A DNA stretch of 64,000 nucleotides, from NCBI RefSeq assembly GCF_002224645.1, contig NZ_CP022121.1, positions 1,618,501 through 1,682,500 of the forward strand, given 5' to 3'. Under the pieces are notes generated by a model. That model was not told the origin of the DNA. It ran no database searches and saw nothing but the letters and a program-made list of their open reading frames with translations. The stretch comes from Dehalobacterium formicoaceticum. GTDB taxonomy: Bacteria > Bacillota > Dehalobacteriia > Dehalobacteriales > Dehalobacteriaceae. Numbering within the stretch: the first letter of the stretch is position 1; every line of letters begins with the position of its first letter. Made by a program: the position numbers and the translations under genes. Positions 35,961 through 45,947 of this stretch are shown here, in pieces.

Positions 35961-36678
35961 TGCGATTAACGATTTCTACCTGACCCAATTTTTGAGCAAT
36001 TTCATCTTTGTACTCTTGGGAGACAGGCTTCAGCTCTTCGACGGCTCCCGGGCGATCCAGGGTATTCAGCTGCACTTTTTTGATACCTAATTTTTCGATG
36101 GTTTCTTTAAAAAGGGCCAGTTCTTCCTCACTGTCGTTGATCTCAGGAATAATGAAGATCTCCAGCCAAATTTCACCGGAGAAATTTTCCTTTAAATTCT
36201 TGATGCCTGAAATAATGGTCTCCGGTGTGATATTGGCAGCCGGGCGGTTCATTTTTTCGAATGCCTGAGTCGATACGCCATCCAGGGAAGGAACGACGAG
36301 ATCGGCTTTCTGAAGATCATCAATTACCATAGGATCATTGAGCAATGTGGCATTCGTCAGTACGGCCACCTTAAATTGAGGATATTTTTCTTTTAAGAAA
36401 TTAATGATTTTCCCCAGCCCGCTATGGAGGGTGGGTTCACCGGATCCGGCAAAAGTGATGTAGTCCAGTTCCGGCCCTTTTTTTAAATACTGATCCAAAT
36501 CATCAATGATTTCCTGAGTAGGCAAGTATTCTTTGCGTTCCAGGGTGAGCAGACTGGTGGCGCCGCATTCGCAATATATACAATCCAGGCTGCAGGTTTT
36601 GTGCGGCATCACATCCACACCTAGGGAACGCCCCAAGCGACGGGAACGGACAGGACCATAATGATATCGTTGTTTCAT
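35956..36678 (-). CDS. Radical SAM protein (COG0731-like)
   Basis: 240 residues from ATG at 36678, with AAAGGAGG before it; the open frame extends to 36705 without a site. Radical SAM Cys motif CSLDCIYC (CX3CX2C) near residue 30 and the SAM-binding FAGSGEPTLH. The N-terminal YGPVRSRRLGRSLGVD is typical of COG0731 proteins related to the TYW1 core. No SPASM-type Cys cluster follows. Substrate unknown. Confidence 0.85.
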   Translation of the reverse strand: MKQRYHYGPVRSRRLGRSLGVDVMPHKTCSLDCIYCECGATSLLTLERKEYLPTQEIIDDLDQYLKKGPELDYITFAGSGEPTLHSGLGKIINFLKEKYPQFKVAVLTNATLLNDPMVIDDLQKADLVVPSLDGVSTQAFEKMNRPAANITPETIISGIKNLKENFSGEIWLEIFIIPEINDSEEELALFKETIEKLGIKKVQLNTLDRPGAVEELKPVSQEYKDEIAQKLGQVEIVNRK

Positions 36679-36859
36679 AGAAAAACCTCCTTTGTCTGAG
36701 TGCATTTATTCAGTCTTATTTATTATGTGGAGTTATTACCTTATTCTATCATGAAATAGCATAAATCAGGCTAATATTTTGTGATTAAATCATCAGAAAT
36801 GAATAGAAGACAATCCTGTCCCCTTGTCTGCCGAATTCAGGATGAATATTTAATTGACA

Positions 36860-36875
36860 AAGTCTATAAAGACTT
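36860..36875. promoter_or_regulatory. Inverted repeat upstream of the BREX operon
   Basis: AAGTCT-ATAA-AGACTT, directly downstream of a TTGACA at 36854-36859 and 33 bases before the -10. Could be an operator; no BREX regulator gene is present here. Confidence 0.35.
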
Positions 36876-36904
36876 ACCCCTTTCAGGTATTTTGAAGAAA
36901 AAGG

Positions 36905-36913
36905 TGGTATAAT
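36905..36913 (+). promoter_or_regulatory. Extended -10 promoter of the BREX operon
   Basis: TGGTATAAT fits TGnTATAAT. It lies about 49 bases before the brxA ATG. The TTGACA at 36854 is too far (48 bases) to be its -35. Confidence 0.6.
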
Positions 36914-36961
36914 ATGCATAATAGCAAAAGTGGCCAGTAAGATGGGGTGAATTTTTTAATC

Positions 36962-37558
36962 ATGCAAAATTATAGTACCATACTTAAGACAAGATCTTTT
37001 CTGTATCTGGAGCTAAAAAAAGCCGCATCACTTAGATTGCAGGGGATTTCAGGAGAAGAAATCAAGCAGAAGGCACTGGACGAAAACTTATTCTTATTAA
37101 AAACAGAAAAACGAATCAAGGAAATTGCTTCAACAATTACTGAAAGGTTAGAGGTTTTAGATCGGCCCTTGCTCCAAAAAATCACAATGGGCAGCTTGGA
37201 AACGAGCAAGCAGTTAGCTCTTTATGCTATCTTAAAGACGGACAGGCTGTTTTTTGAATTTATGCAGGAAGTATTCCGGGAGAAGTATCTTCTCAGGGAC
37301 TATATCATTACAGATAAAGACTTTAATATTTTCTTTCAAAGAAAGGCAGAACAAAGCCAAACGGTGGCTTCATGGACAGATTATACTTATTACAAGCTGC
37401 AGCAAGTGTACAAAAGAATCCTAATGGAAGCAGGACTAGCGAAAAAGCAAAAAAAGAATATTGAAATCATCAGGCCGATGGTGGAAAAGGATGTAATTGA
37501 ACACCTAAAAAATAAAGGTGATGAGATCTACCTGAAAGCCATGTTAGGAGATATATAG
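36962..37558 (+). CDS. brxA: BREX protein BrxA (DUF1819)
   Basis: 198 residues from ATG 36962; GTG 36947 is a possible longer start. Small helical protein that opens type 1 BREX loci and is known in the family to bind DNA. Seen: YSTILKTRSFLYLELKKAA at the N-terminus and FREKYLLRDYIITDKDF in the middle, both fitting the DUF1819 pattern. The brxB ATG overlaps its TAG stop region (one base), so they are coupled. Identification rests on sequence plus perfect gene order. Confidence 0.88.
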   Translation: MQNYSTILKTRSFLYLELKKAASLRLQGISGEEIKQKALDENLFLLKTEKRIKEIASTITERLEVLDRPLLQKITMGSLETSKQLALYAILKTDRLFFEFMQEVFREKYLLRDYIITDKDFNIFFQRKAEQSQTVASWTDYTYYKLQQVYKRILMEAGLAKKQKKNIEIIRPMVEKDVIEHLKNKGDEIYLKAMLGDI

Positions 37559-38137
37559 ATGAGTAATATTTACGAAAGATTAGATAGAATTCTCTCTATT
37601 ATTATGGACAAAAGGTTTCGGGAGAACAAAGGCTTGGGAAACGAAATCGGTTTTTATATTTTTGATTATGACCCCAGAGATGAGATGGTGGTCCGGGAGC
37701 ATATGGGGTTTTTAAAGGAAAAAACAAGTGATCATACAAGTGTTAAAATCAAAGAATTTGACCTGTATGAGATTATGTTGGAAATATTGGCTGGGAAGGG
37801 CTACCTGGAAAAGGTTTTTGACATGGAGGAAAAGAAAGGGACCTCTCAGATTTTAAAGCCGATAAAAAATACCCTCCGGCTCACCCAGGAGAATGACCTG
37901 GTGGTGGCATATATCCGGGAGCGGGTAGAAGACAATGATATCGTTTTTTTAACCGGGGTCGGGAAAATTTGGCCTATTATCCGCTCCCATACCATATTGA
38001 ACGTCTTGCATGCTGTAATTGACCAGGTGCCTTTAATCATGTTTTATCCCGGTACTTATTCCGGTCAGGAACTGCATCTCTTTGATGATATTTCGGACCA
38101 AAACTACTACAGGGCTTTTAAACTGGTAGAAAGATAG
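37559..38137 (+). CDS. brxB: BREX protein BrxB (DUF1788)
   Basis: 192 residues, the usual DUF1788 length. Motifs seen: FYIFDYDPRDEMVVREH near residue 30, VFLTGVGKIWPIIRSH near 120, and PLIMFYPGTYSGQEL near the C-terminus. Required for BREX methylation in studied type 1 systems; molecular role unclear. Adjacent to brxA and 29 bases before brxC. Confidence 0.9.
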   Translation: MSNIYERLDRILSIIMDKRFRENKGLGNEIGFYIFDYDPRDEMVVREHMGFLKEKTSDHTSVKIKEFDLYEIMLEILAGKGYLEKVFDMEEKKGTSQILKPIKNTLRLTQENDLVVAYIRERVEDNDIVFLTGVGKIWPIIRSHTILNVLHAVIDQVPLIMFYPGTYSGQELHLFDDISDQNYYRAFKLVER

Positions 38138-38166
38138 AAAGATAGAAAAAGGGGAGGTTATTTTGG

Positions 38167-41100
38167 ATGATGAAGCTAAGGGATATGTTTGCCAAAGAAA
38201 TTGACAGGGATATCAAGGGTGTAATTAAAATTGGCCAGAATGACGATACAAATGTTTATCAGGAACTGGAGGAATATGTTGTTACTAAAGAGCTGAGTAA
38301 GCATTTCAGTACTTTTTTTGATGCTTACAAAGGTAGTATAGATACATATACAGATAAAATGGGTGTCTGGATTTCCGGCTTCTTCGGCAGTGGTAAATCC
38401 CACTTTTTAAAGATCTTATCTTATTTATTGTCTAACAAAGAAATTAAGGATAAAAAAGCCATATCCTACTTCGATGATAAAATAAAAGACTCCATAGTGC
38501 GTGCCGACATGAAAAAGGCAGGGGATGTCAGTGCCGATGTGATTCTATTTAACATTGATTCCAAATCCGATACTGATTCCAAGACCAGCAAGGAGTCCAT
38601 TGTCAAAGTATTCAACAAGGTTTTCAATGAAATGCAGGGCTTCTCTAGTTCTTTGCCCTGGCTTGCCGAGTTGGAAGGACAATTGGTTAAAGAAGGTTCT
38701 TATGGAGCTTTTAAGGCCAGGTTTCAAGAACTGGAGGGAAACCCCTGGGAGGATAAGAGAGAGGATTTCTATTTTGTAGAGGATAATCTGGTCCAGGCCC
38801 TGGCTGATACCACAAAAATGAGCATTGACGCCGCCCGCAACTGGTATCAAAAGGCGGAAGAGAATTATTCTTTAAGTATTGAGAAGTTCGCTAATAAGGT
38901 GAAAGAGTATGTGGAATCCAAAGGAAAGGAGCATCGTGTAATTTTCCTGGCGGATGAAATGGGACAGTATATTGGGGACGATGTAGGCTTAATGCTCAAC
39001 CTACAAACAGTGGTGGAGGATTTAGGCACTTTTTGCGGGGGAAAGGCTTGGGTGATTGTCACCTCACAGCAGGATATTGATTCCATTACCAGGGTAAAAG
39101 GCAATGACTTTTCTAAAATTCAAGGCAGGTTTAATACCAGGCTTAGTCTGTCCAGCGCTAACGTGGACGAAGTCATTAACAAGAGAATCCTGGATAAAAA
39201 GGAAGTAGCCAAAGATACTTTGAAGCTTCTCTATTTTGAAAAAGAGGCCATTCTAAAAAATCTGATTACTTTTTCCACGGATACTCCGGAAATGAAGACA
39301 TATAAGACAGTCGAGGACTTTATCCAGGTCTATCCTTTTATTCCCTATCAGTTTAGACTGCTCCAGGCGGTTTTTACGGCCATTCGGCAGCATGGTGCCA
39401 GCGGCAAGCACCTTTCCGAAGGAGAACGATCTCTTTTGAGTGCTTTTCAGGAGGCCGCTGTGCAATATGCGGAGCAGGAAGCGGGAGCTCTCATTCCTTT
39501 TTCCGCTTTCTACGAAACCATTGAAACCTTCCTGGACCATAACATTCGGGGCGTCTTTATTTATGGGGAAAGCAACGAGAAACTATTGCCCAATGATTTA
39601 GAAGTCTTAAAGGTGCTCTTCTTGATTAAATGGGTGAAAATCATGCCCGGTAATTTGGAAAACATCGCCACACTACTGGTCAAGCATATTGATGAGGATA
39701 AGATAGAATTGAAGACGGAGATTGAGAAATCCCTGGCGAGACTCCTGAAAGAAACTCTGATTCAGAAAAACGGCAATGAATATATTTTCCTAACGGATGA
39801 AGAACAGGATGTAAATAAAGAGATTCAAAATATTTCTATTGATATGGGGGAAATCATTCTCAAAATCGGGGAAGAAATCTATAATGGCATTTATAACGAA
39901 AAGAAATTTCGCTACAATGCCCGGTATCATTTTGATTTTAACAAAATCATTGATGATAGATTCTTATCCTTCCAAAAATATGAAATAGGGGTAAAAGTGA
40001 TTACTCCCTATTTTGATGCCGGGGTGGATCTTTCAGAACATGAATTGAAAATGATGTCTGCCCGAGAAAGGAACCTGATTATTCAGCTGCCTTCAGACAC
40101 CACCATTATGGAGGAAATGGAAGATATCTTAAAAATCCAAACCTATCTGTTAAGAAAGGGCGGGGTAGCTTCCACTGAGGTGATTGAAGAGATAAAAATC
40201 AGAAAATCACGGGAAGTAGGAGAAAGAAAAGACAGAGTAAAAAATCTGCTGATTGAAGGATTAAAGGAAGCAGACTGCTATGTAAACATGCAAAAAATTG
40301 AGCTGAAATCAAAAAACCCGGTGGAGAAGATTAACAGTGGGTTGATGGTGCTGATAGACAATATCTATAATAAGCTCTCTTACATTACCGAGTTTCTGGA
40401 AAGCACTAAGGATCTCCATGACCTGTTTTTTCGCGAGGACAACCAGATAAAGATTTTTAATGAAAACGAGGATGTGCCCAATAAACTGGCTTTGGGGGAA
40501 TTAATGGACTTTATTGACCGGAATACTCAAAGGCATATTCCCCTTACTTTAAAAACTATTTTAGATTTATATGCTAAGCCCCCCTATGGCTGGCTGCCTG
40601 ATGATATCAGAGGCCTGATCATCCGGCTTTTTAAGGCTCAGGAAATAAAAATCCAGTTAGGCAATGATTATCTAAGTAGTGGAGATAAAAACCTGATTCA
40701 GTATCTGACCAAGAAGGATTATGCAGACAGACTACTTATCAAAAAAAGAGCAAAAACTCCGGAAAAATATTTAAAAAATGCCCGGGAACTAATTAAAGAG
40801 GTCTTTAATTATGCCGCCGTACCTAGTGATGAAGACGGGCTGATGAACCGCTTTAAAGAATTAACTGGCTTCGAGCTGTCGGTGGTGCGGGAGCTTTTAG
40901 TGCGCTATGAAAAAAGCAATTATCCGGGGAAAGATGTATTAGACAGAGGCAAAGCCGTTTTTGCAGAAATCCTAGAGATAAAGGATGGGCTGGTATTCTT
41001 TGAAAAGCTTTATCAGGTAAAGGATCAGCTCTTGGATTACGAAGAAGCAGTTTTTGATGTGAAGAAATTCTTTGAAAACCAGCGGGAACAGTTTGACCGG

Positions 41101-41745
41101 GCGATAGAACAGCTGAAGATCTATGAAAAAAATAAGACTTATATATTAGACAGTGAAACTATCCAGATGGTGCTCACGATAGAGAAAATAGTTAAATCCC
41201 CGAAACCATATTCAGAAATCGCAAAACTACCCCATTTCATTAATAATTTTAACGAAAGGTTTGTCCGGCTTCTACAGGAAGAGTGCCGGCCGGTGCGCGC
41301 CGTTATTGAAAATGATCGGCAAAAGGTAAGGGATGAAGTGTCTCTCTATGATTTTAAAGATGAATTGTCCGGCAAGTTTAACGAAAAATTTCAGGATCTT
41401 TTAAATAGATTGGACCATTCTCATAACTTCTATGAGGCCATTGCCATGAAAGAAGAATCTGACCGCTTGAAAATGCGCTGTTTTGAGGAAATCAGGAAAT
41501 TAAAGGAATTAAAGGAGTTAAAGGATAGGGAAAAGGCAAAAAAGGATGAAAAGCCGGATATCATTGGCGGGGGAAACGATCAGCCTATATATAAGATGCG
41601 AAAAACTGTCAATGTGAGCATTGCCCATATCTTCCATGGAGCAAAGACCATCGAAAAAGAGGAAGATATTGAAGAACTCCTTGATTACCTGAGGCATAAG
41701 TTGAAAAAAGAACTCAATGAAAATACCATCCTGAAGTTGATCTAA
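38167..41745 (+). CDS. brxC: BREX ATPase BrxC
   Basis: 1192 residues, full length for BrxC/PglY. P-loop GFFGSGKS at residues 71-78 near the N-terminus, an acidic Walker B-like FLADEMGQYI near residue 262, and long helical regions after that. Large AAA-type ATPase that works with BrxB, PglX and PglZ in host methylation and phage exclusion. Intact over its whole length, with normal codon use relative to brxA and brxB. Confidence 0.94.
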   Translation: MMKLRDMFAKEIDRDIKGVIKIGQNDDTNVYQELEEYVVTKELSKHFSTFFDAYKGSIDTYTDKMGVWISGFFGSGKSHFLKILSYLLSNKEIKDKKAISYFDDKIKDSIVRADMKKAGDVSADVILFNIDSKSDTDSKTSKESIVKVFNKVFNEMQGFSSSLPWLAELEGQLVKEGSYGAFKARFQELEGNPWEDKREDFYFVEDNLVQALADTTKMSIDAARNWYQKAEENYSLSIEKFANKVKEYVESKGKEHRVIFLADEMGQYIGDDVGLMLNLQTVVEDLGTFCGGKAWVIVTSQQDIDSITRVKGNDFSKIQGRFNTRLSLSSANVDEVINKRILDKKEVAKDTLKLLYFEKEAILKNLITFSTDTPEMKTYKTVEDFIQVYPFIPYQFRLLQAVFTAIRQHGASGKHLSEGERSLLSAFQEAAVQYAEQEAGALIPFSAFYETIETFLDHNIRGVFIYGESNEKLLPNDLEVLKVLFLIKWVKIMPGNLENIATLLVKHIDEDKIELKTEIEKSLARLLKETLIQKNGNEYIFLTDEEQDVNKEIQNISIDMGEIILKIGEEIYNGIYNEKKFRYNARYHFDFNKIIDDRFLSFQKYEIGVKVITPYFDAGVDLSEHELKMMSARERNLIIQLPSDTTIMEEMEDILKIQTYLLRKGGVASTEVIEEIKIRKSREVGERKDRVKNLLIEGLKEADCYVNMQKIELKSKNPVEKINSGLMVLIDNIYNKLSYITEFLESTKDLHDLFFREDNQIKIFNENEDVPNKLALGELMDFIDRNTQRHIPLTLKTILDLYAKPPYGWLPDDIRGLIIRLFKAQEIKIQLGNDYLSSGDKNLIQYLTKKDYADRLLIKKRAKTPEKYLKNARELIKEVFNYAAVPSDEDGLMNRFKELTGFELSVVRELLVRYEKSNYPGKDVLDRGKAVFAEILEIKDGLVFFEKLYQVKDQLLDYEEAVFDVKKFFENQREQFDRAIEQLKIYEKNKTYILDSETIQMVLTIEKIVKSPKPYSEIAKLPHFINNFNERFVRLLQEECRPVRAVIENDRQKVRDEVSLYDFKDELSGKFNEKFQDLLNRLDHSHNFYEAIAMKEESDRLKMRCFEEIRKLKELKELKDREKAKKDEKPDIIGGGNDQPIYKMRKTVNVSIAHIFHGAKTIEKEEDIEELLDYLRHKLKKELNENTILKLI

Positions 41746-41764
41746 ATGATAGGGAGAGGGAAAA

Positions 41765-44700
41765 GTGGACAAAACAAGGATTAAAAACTTTGCGGTGCGG
41801 ACAAGAAGAAAGCTCATTGAAGAAGTGACCCATAAAGCTTATGAAACCGGGATAACAAAAGAAACCCCCCGGGGATTGGACATAGAAATATTTGCCGGGG
41901 GCTTTAAGGTAAAAGGCTGGGAAAAGGGTCGGACCTTTAAGAAATACGAAATTAAACAGCGGGAAAAGCTGATCCAGATTATCCAGGCTAAAGGTTTTGA
42001 CCAGGTAATGGAGGAGGTTGCCTACACCTGGTTTAACCGCTTTATTGCTCTTAGGTTTATGGAGGTAAATGATTACCTGCCCACAGGGGTACGGGTGTTG
42101 TCCTCAACGGAATCTGGAAAGACAGAGCCGGATTTGATCCGGGAGGCACTTAATGTTGATCTGGAAGTTGACCGGGAAATTATCTTTCGATTGCAAGACA
42201 GCCATGATACGGAAGATCTCTATAAATACCTGCTGGTGAAGCAATGCAACCAGCTGGGGAAAATCATGCCCAGTGTTTTCGAGGAAATAGCCGACTATAC
42301 GGAGCTGCTTTTACCGGATCGGCTGCTGGCGGAAGGTTCTGTTATCCGGGATCTGGTGGAAAGTATCGAGGAATATGACTGGAAAATTGAATTAAGTGAT
42401 GAAGAAAAGGAAAGGGAAGAGGAAAAGGGTGAGCACGGTATTGAAATAATCGGCTGGCTCTATCAATACTATATTTCGGAAAAGAAGGACGAAGTATTTG
42501 CCGGGCTGAAGCAAAACAAAAAGATTACCAAAGAAAATATTCCTGCCGCCACCCAGCTGTTTACTCCCAAGTGGATTGTCAAATATATGGTGGAAAACTC
42601 TTTAGGCAGACTTTGGCTGGAATCCCATCCCAATGAGGAATTAAAGGCCGGATGGAAGTATTTCCTGGAGGAAGCGGAGCAGGAACCAGAAGTACAAAAG
42701 GAGTTAGAGGCATTAAAAAATCCGAACTTAAACCCGGAAGAAATCAAAATTCTGGATCCGGCTATGGGAAGCGGCCATATTCTTGTATATGCCTTTGATG
42801 TGCTTTATGAAATCTATCTTAGTGCCGGGTATGCGGAAAGGGAGATTCCCAGATTAATTTTGGAAAAAAATCTTTTTGGATTGGATATTGATGACCGGGC
42901 GGGACAACTGGCATCTTTCGCTCTCTTGATGAAAGCCAGGAGTAAAAACAGGAGGATATTTAAGAATAGACCGAAGTTGAATCTTTGTGCCATTCAGGAA
43001 AGCAATGGCATTCTTAAAGAAGCTATTGATTATTTAGTTGATCCGGAAGAAATGGAAATAGAACAGGTGGTGCATAGAGAACAGGCTGAGTATTTAATTA
43101 ATGTATTTAATGATGCCAAAGAATATGGATCAATTCTAGATGTTGAAGAGATTGATTTTAATGCTTTGGAGAAAAGGATTGAGAAGATCAGGAACGGAGG
43201 TTTAACGGATTTATTTCAGTATCCTTATGTTGATGGTATCTTGGAAAAAGTACCAGCATTGATTCAACAGGGAAGAATTATGAGTCAGAGGTATGATGTT
43301 GTTTGTACTAATCCACCGTATATGGGGAGAAATGGAATGGATATAAATCTACTTGATTTTACAAAAGATTATTACCCTAAATCAAAAGGTGATTTATTTT
43401 CTGTTTTCATTGAAAAATCTTTTAAGTTTGCTAAGAGTTATAAATATATATCAATGATTACTATGCAATCTTGGATGTACTTACCAATGTTTAAGAACTT
43501 AAGAAAATTTATATTTAAAAATTATCAAGTAAAGTCTGTTCTGCATTTAGGCAGTAGAGCATTTGAGGAAATAAAAGGTGAAAAGGTTAAGACTGTAGCA
43601 TATGTAGCCAAAAAAATAGCAAATATTAAAAATAGACCTGTGTTTGTTAAATTAATACAATATGATAATCATAATTTAAAACATAAGGGGTTTTTTAATA
43701 AGAATAACTATTTTAGTTCAATCACACAAAATTTCATATTGAACTCTAAGAAAATATTGCCTTCGTATGAAATAAATGAAAGAATAATGGGATTAGTAAA
43801 TTGTAAAAATTTAAGTCAAGTAGTTGATGTAAAAAGATGCTTAGCAACTGGAAAAGACGAATGGTTTATAAGGTATTGGCCGGAAATTGTCTATAAAAAA
43901 ATATGGTTTAAAAAACATAGTATCAAAAAGAATGATTTTAAATGGTTTCCGGTAGTTAACGGGGGCGAATTTAGAAAGTGGTATGGTAATACTGGGGATG
44001 TATTGAACTGGGAAAATAATGGTGAATTAATAAAGAAATATCATAATCAGAACATCATTCATGCGACACTTAGGAATTTGGATTACTTCTTTCTTGAATC
44101 TCTGACTTATACATATACATCAATGGGTAGTGGTAAATTTAATGCACGATACATTGGAGATGGTTTTACGAGTTTGGGAGTAGGTCCAATAATAGCACTA
44201 AAAAAGAATAAAATTGGGTTACTTGGTTTTTTAAACTCAAGAGTTTTTAGTTATTTATACGAGGTAATGTTTGGTAAAGTTTCAACCTTCGAGACAGGAA
44301 ATGTCGGTTTTATATCATTTATAAATGAGCACCCAAAATCCGCTGATAAGATGACTGAGGAGGCTATTCAATGTGCCAAAACTGATTGGGATTCCTTCGA
44401 AACATCATGGGACTTTCAAAAGCATCCACTTTTAACCCATAAAGGTAACGCAACTACAATAGAAAAATCTTTTACCAACTGGTCAAATTTTGCGGAACAA
44501 CAATTCTACCAACTTAAACAAAATGAAGAAGAACTAAACCGCATCTTCATCGAAATATATGGTTTGCAGGACGAACTAACACCCGAGGTTGAGGACAAAG
44601 ATATTACCATCAGCAAAGCCGATCGGGAGCGGGATATAAAATCATTTATTTCCTATGCTGTAGGTTGTATGTTTGGCCGCTATTCCCTGGATGAGGAAGG

Positions 44701-45433
44701 GTTAATCTATGCAGGTGGCGATTTTAAGGAAAAATTCCTTCTTGACAATGGACAATGGAAAATCAACACAAAATTAGGCTGGGTTGATTCTACTATTAAG
44801 ATATCAACGGACAATGTGATTCCCATTGCTGATGATGATTATTTTGAGGACGACATCCTTGAGCGGTTTATCCAATTTATGCAGGCAGCATTCAGCTCGG
44901 AAACATTGGAAGAGAATCTAGATTACATAGCAGAAACCTTGGGCAAAAAGAACAATGAAACCTCACGCCAGGCCATTAGAAGATACTTCTTAAAAGATTT
45001 TTATCCGAATCATGTAAAAACCTATAAGAAGCGGCCTATTTACTGGCTTTTTGAGAGCGGCAAACAAAACGGCTTTAAAGCCCTAATTTATCTGCATCGT
45101 TACGACCCCTTTATCGTTGCAAGGGTAAGGACGGATTATCTCCACAAGCTGCAGAAAAAATATGAGGCGGAGGTTAACCATTTAGATATTCTCATAGATT
45201 CTAATGTATCAGACAGGGAAAAAGCTCTGGCCAGAAAAAGAAAAGAAAATATTATGAAACAGATTCAGGAGTGCCGTACCTATGACCAGGCAATTGCCCA
45301 TGTGGCAAATCAGAAGATAGAGCTGGATTTAGATGACGGAGTAGTGACTAATTACGCTAAGTTCCAAGGGGTTGAAATTCCTCAAGGGGAAGGGAAAAAA
45401 CCTTTTAAAGCAGATTTGCTGGCGAAGATATAA
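41765..45433 (+). CDS. pglX: BREX adenine-specific DNA methyltransferase PglX
   Basis: 1222 residues from GTG 41765. N6-adenine methyltransferase that marks the host BREX site. SAM motif LDPAMGSGHILVYAFD near residue 330 and catalytic NPPY near residue 515 are both present. From about 43,050 to 44,560 (residues about 430-930) the codons turn AT-rich, with many Lys, Asn, Ile and Phe, unlike the two ends. That region holds the likely target-recognition domain, so it looks like a swapped specificity block. No stop or frameshift is seen; the gene appears functional. Confidence 0.94.
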   Translation: MDKTRIKNFAVRTRRKLIEEVTHKAYETGITKETPRGLDIEIFAGGFKVKGWEKGRTFKKYEIKQREKLIQIIQAKGFDQVMEEVAYTWFNRFIALRFMEVNDYLPTGVRVLSSTESGKTEPDLIREALNVDLEVDREIIFRLQDSHDTEDLYKYLLVKQCNQLGKIMPSVFEEIADYTELLLPDRLLAEGSVIRDLVESIEEYDWKIELSDEEKEREEEKGEHGIEIIGWLYQYYISEKKDEVFAGLKQNKKITKENIPAATQLFTPKWIVKYMVENSLGRLWLESHPNEELKAGWKYFLEEAEQEPEVQKELEALKNPNLNPEEIKILDPAMGSGHILVYAFDVLYEIYLSAGYAEREIPRLILEKNLFGLDIDDRAGQLASFALLMKARSKNRRIFKNRPKLNLCAIQESNGILKEAIDYLVDPEEMEIEQVVHREQAEYLINVFNDAKEYGSILDVEEIDFNALEKRIEKIRNGGLTDLFQYPYVDGILEKVPALIQQGRIMSQRYDVVCTNPPYMGRNGMDINLLDFTKDYYPKSKGDLFSVFIEKSFKFAKSYKYISMITMQSWMYLPMFKNLRKFIFKNYQVKSVLHLGSRAFEEIKGEKVKTVAYVAKKIANIKNRPVFVKLIQYDNHNLKHKGFFNKNNYFSSITQNFILNSKKILPSYEINERIMGLVNCKNLSQVVDVKRCLATGKDEWFIRYWPEIVYKKIWFKKHSIKKNDFKWFPVVNGGEFRKWYGNTGDVLNWENNGELIKKYHNQNIIHATLRNLDYFFLESLTYTYTSMGSGKFNARYIGDGFTSLGVGPIIALKKNKIGLLGFLNSRVFSYLYEVMFGKVSTFETGNVGFISFINEHPKSADKMTEEAIQCAKTDWDSFETSWDFQKHPLLTHKGNATTIEKSFTNWSNFAEQQFYQLKQNEEELNRIFIEIYGLQDELTPEVEDKDITISKADRERDIKSFISYAVGCMFGRYSLDEEGLIYAGGDFKEKFLLDNGQWKINTKLGWVDSTIKISTDNVIPIADDDYFEDDILERFIQFMQAAFSSETLEENLDYIAETLGKKNNETSRQAIRRYFLKDFYPNHVKTYKKRPIYWLFESGKQNGFKALIYLHRYDPFIVARVRTDYLHKLQKKYEAEVNHLDILIDSNVSDREKALARKRKENIMKQIQECRTYDQAIAHVANQKIELDLDDGVVTNYAKFQGVEIPQGEGKKPFKADLLAKI

Positions 45434-45460
45434 GAGAATACCTAAGAAAGGATGTTTTAA

Positions 45461-45817
45461 ATGAGTAGAATGATAGGTAGCGGAAAAATTGGGTTAGACG
45501 ATCTTTTATATGAATTGAACTAAGAATTAAAGGATATTTTTGGAAATAAACTTAAAAAAATCATTTTATATGGATCATATGCCACGAAGAAGAATGTTGA
45601 GGGCTCAGATTTGGATATTATGGTATTGGTTGATATGGATCAAAAAGAACTTAAAAAGGTACACGATCAGGTTTTGGATGTAACTATTACATTAACAACT
45701 AGATATGGCATAGTCTTATCCATCATAGAAAATAATTATAATTATTTCTACGAGTGGGTAGATGTACTTCCTTTTTTCAAGAATGTGGAGAGAGAAGGGA
45801 TTGAGATTTATGGATGA
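45461..45817 (+). pseudogene. MNT-type nucleotidyltransferase (antitoxin) with internal stop
   Basis: From ATG 45461 (AAAGGA upstream) 20 codons run to an in-frame TAA at 45521-45523, then the same frame continues to 45817. The continuation holds the minimal nucleotidyltransferase motif YGSYA...GSDLDIMV. One base change would restore about 118 residues. It overlaps the following HEPN remnant exactly as MNT and HEPN antitoxin/toxin genes overlap in intact pairs. Confidence 0.8.
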
Positions 45818-45893
45818 AAAAATAAAAGCCTTGTCAAACTACCGGCTGGAAAAAGCAAAGCAAGACCTGGAGACAGCAAGGATATGTAAATAA
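45810..45893 (+). pseudogene. HEPN-domain toxin remnant
   Basis: 27 codons beginning MDEKIKALSNYRLEKAKQDL, matching the first helix of HEPN proteins, which usually continues for about 100 more residues with an RxxxxH motif. Here it ends at a TAA and the rest is gone. It starts within the last codons of the nucleotidyltransferase remnant. Confidence 0.7.
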
Positions 45894-45947
45894 GATCTGC
45901 ACTGGGGAATAAAATAAGACAATTATTTGAAAATGCAGGTGACTAAT

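Noticed and set aside
36854-36859. TTGACA as the -35 of the BREX promoter
   Set aside because: 48 bases from the TATAAT; no -10 at the right distance. The extended -10 stands alone.
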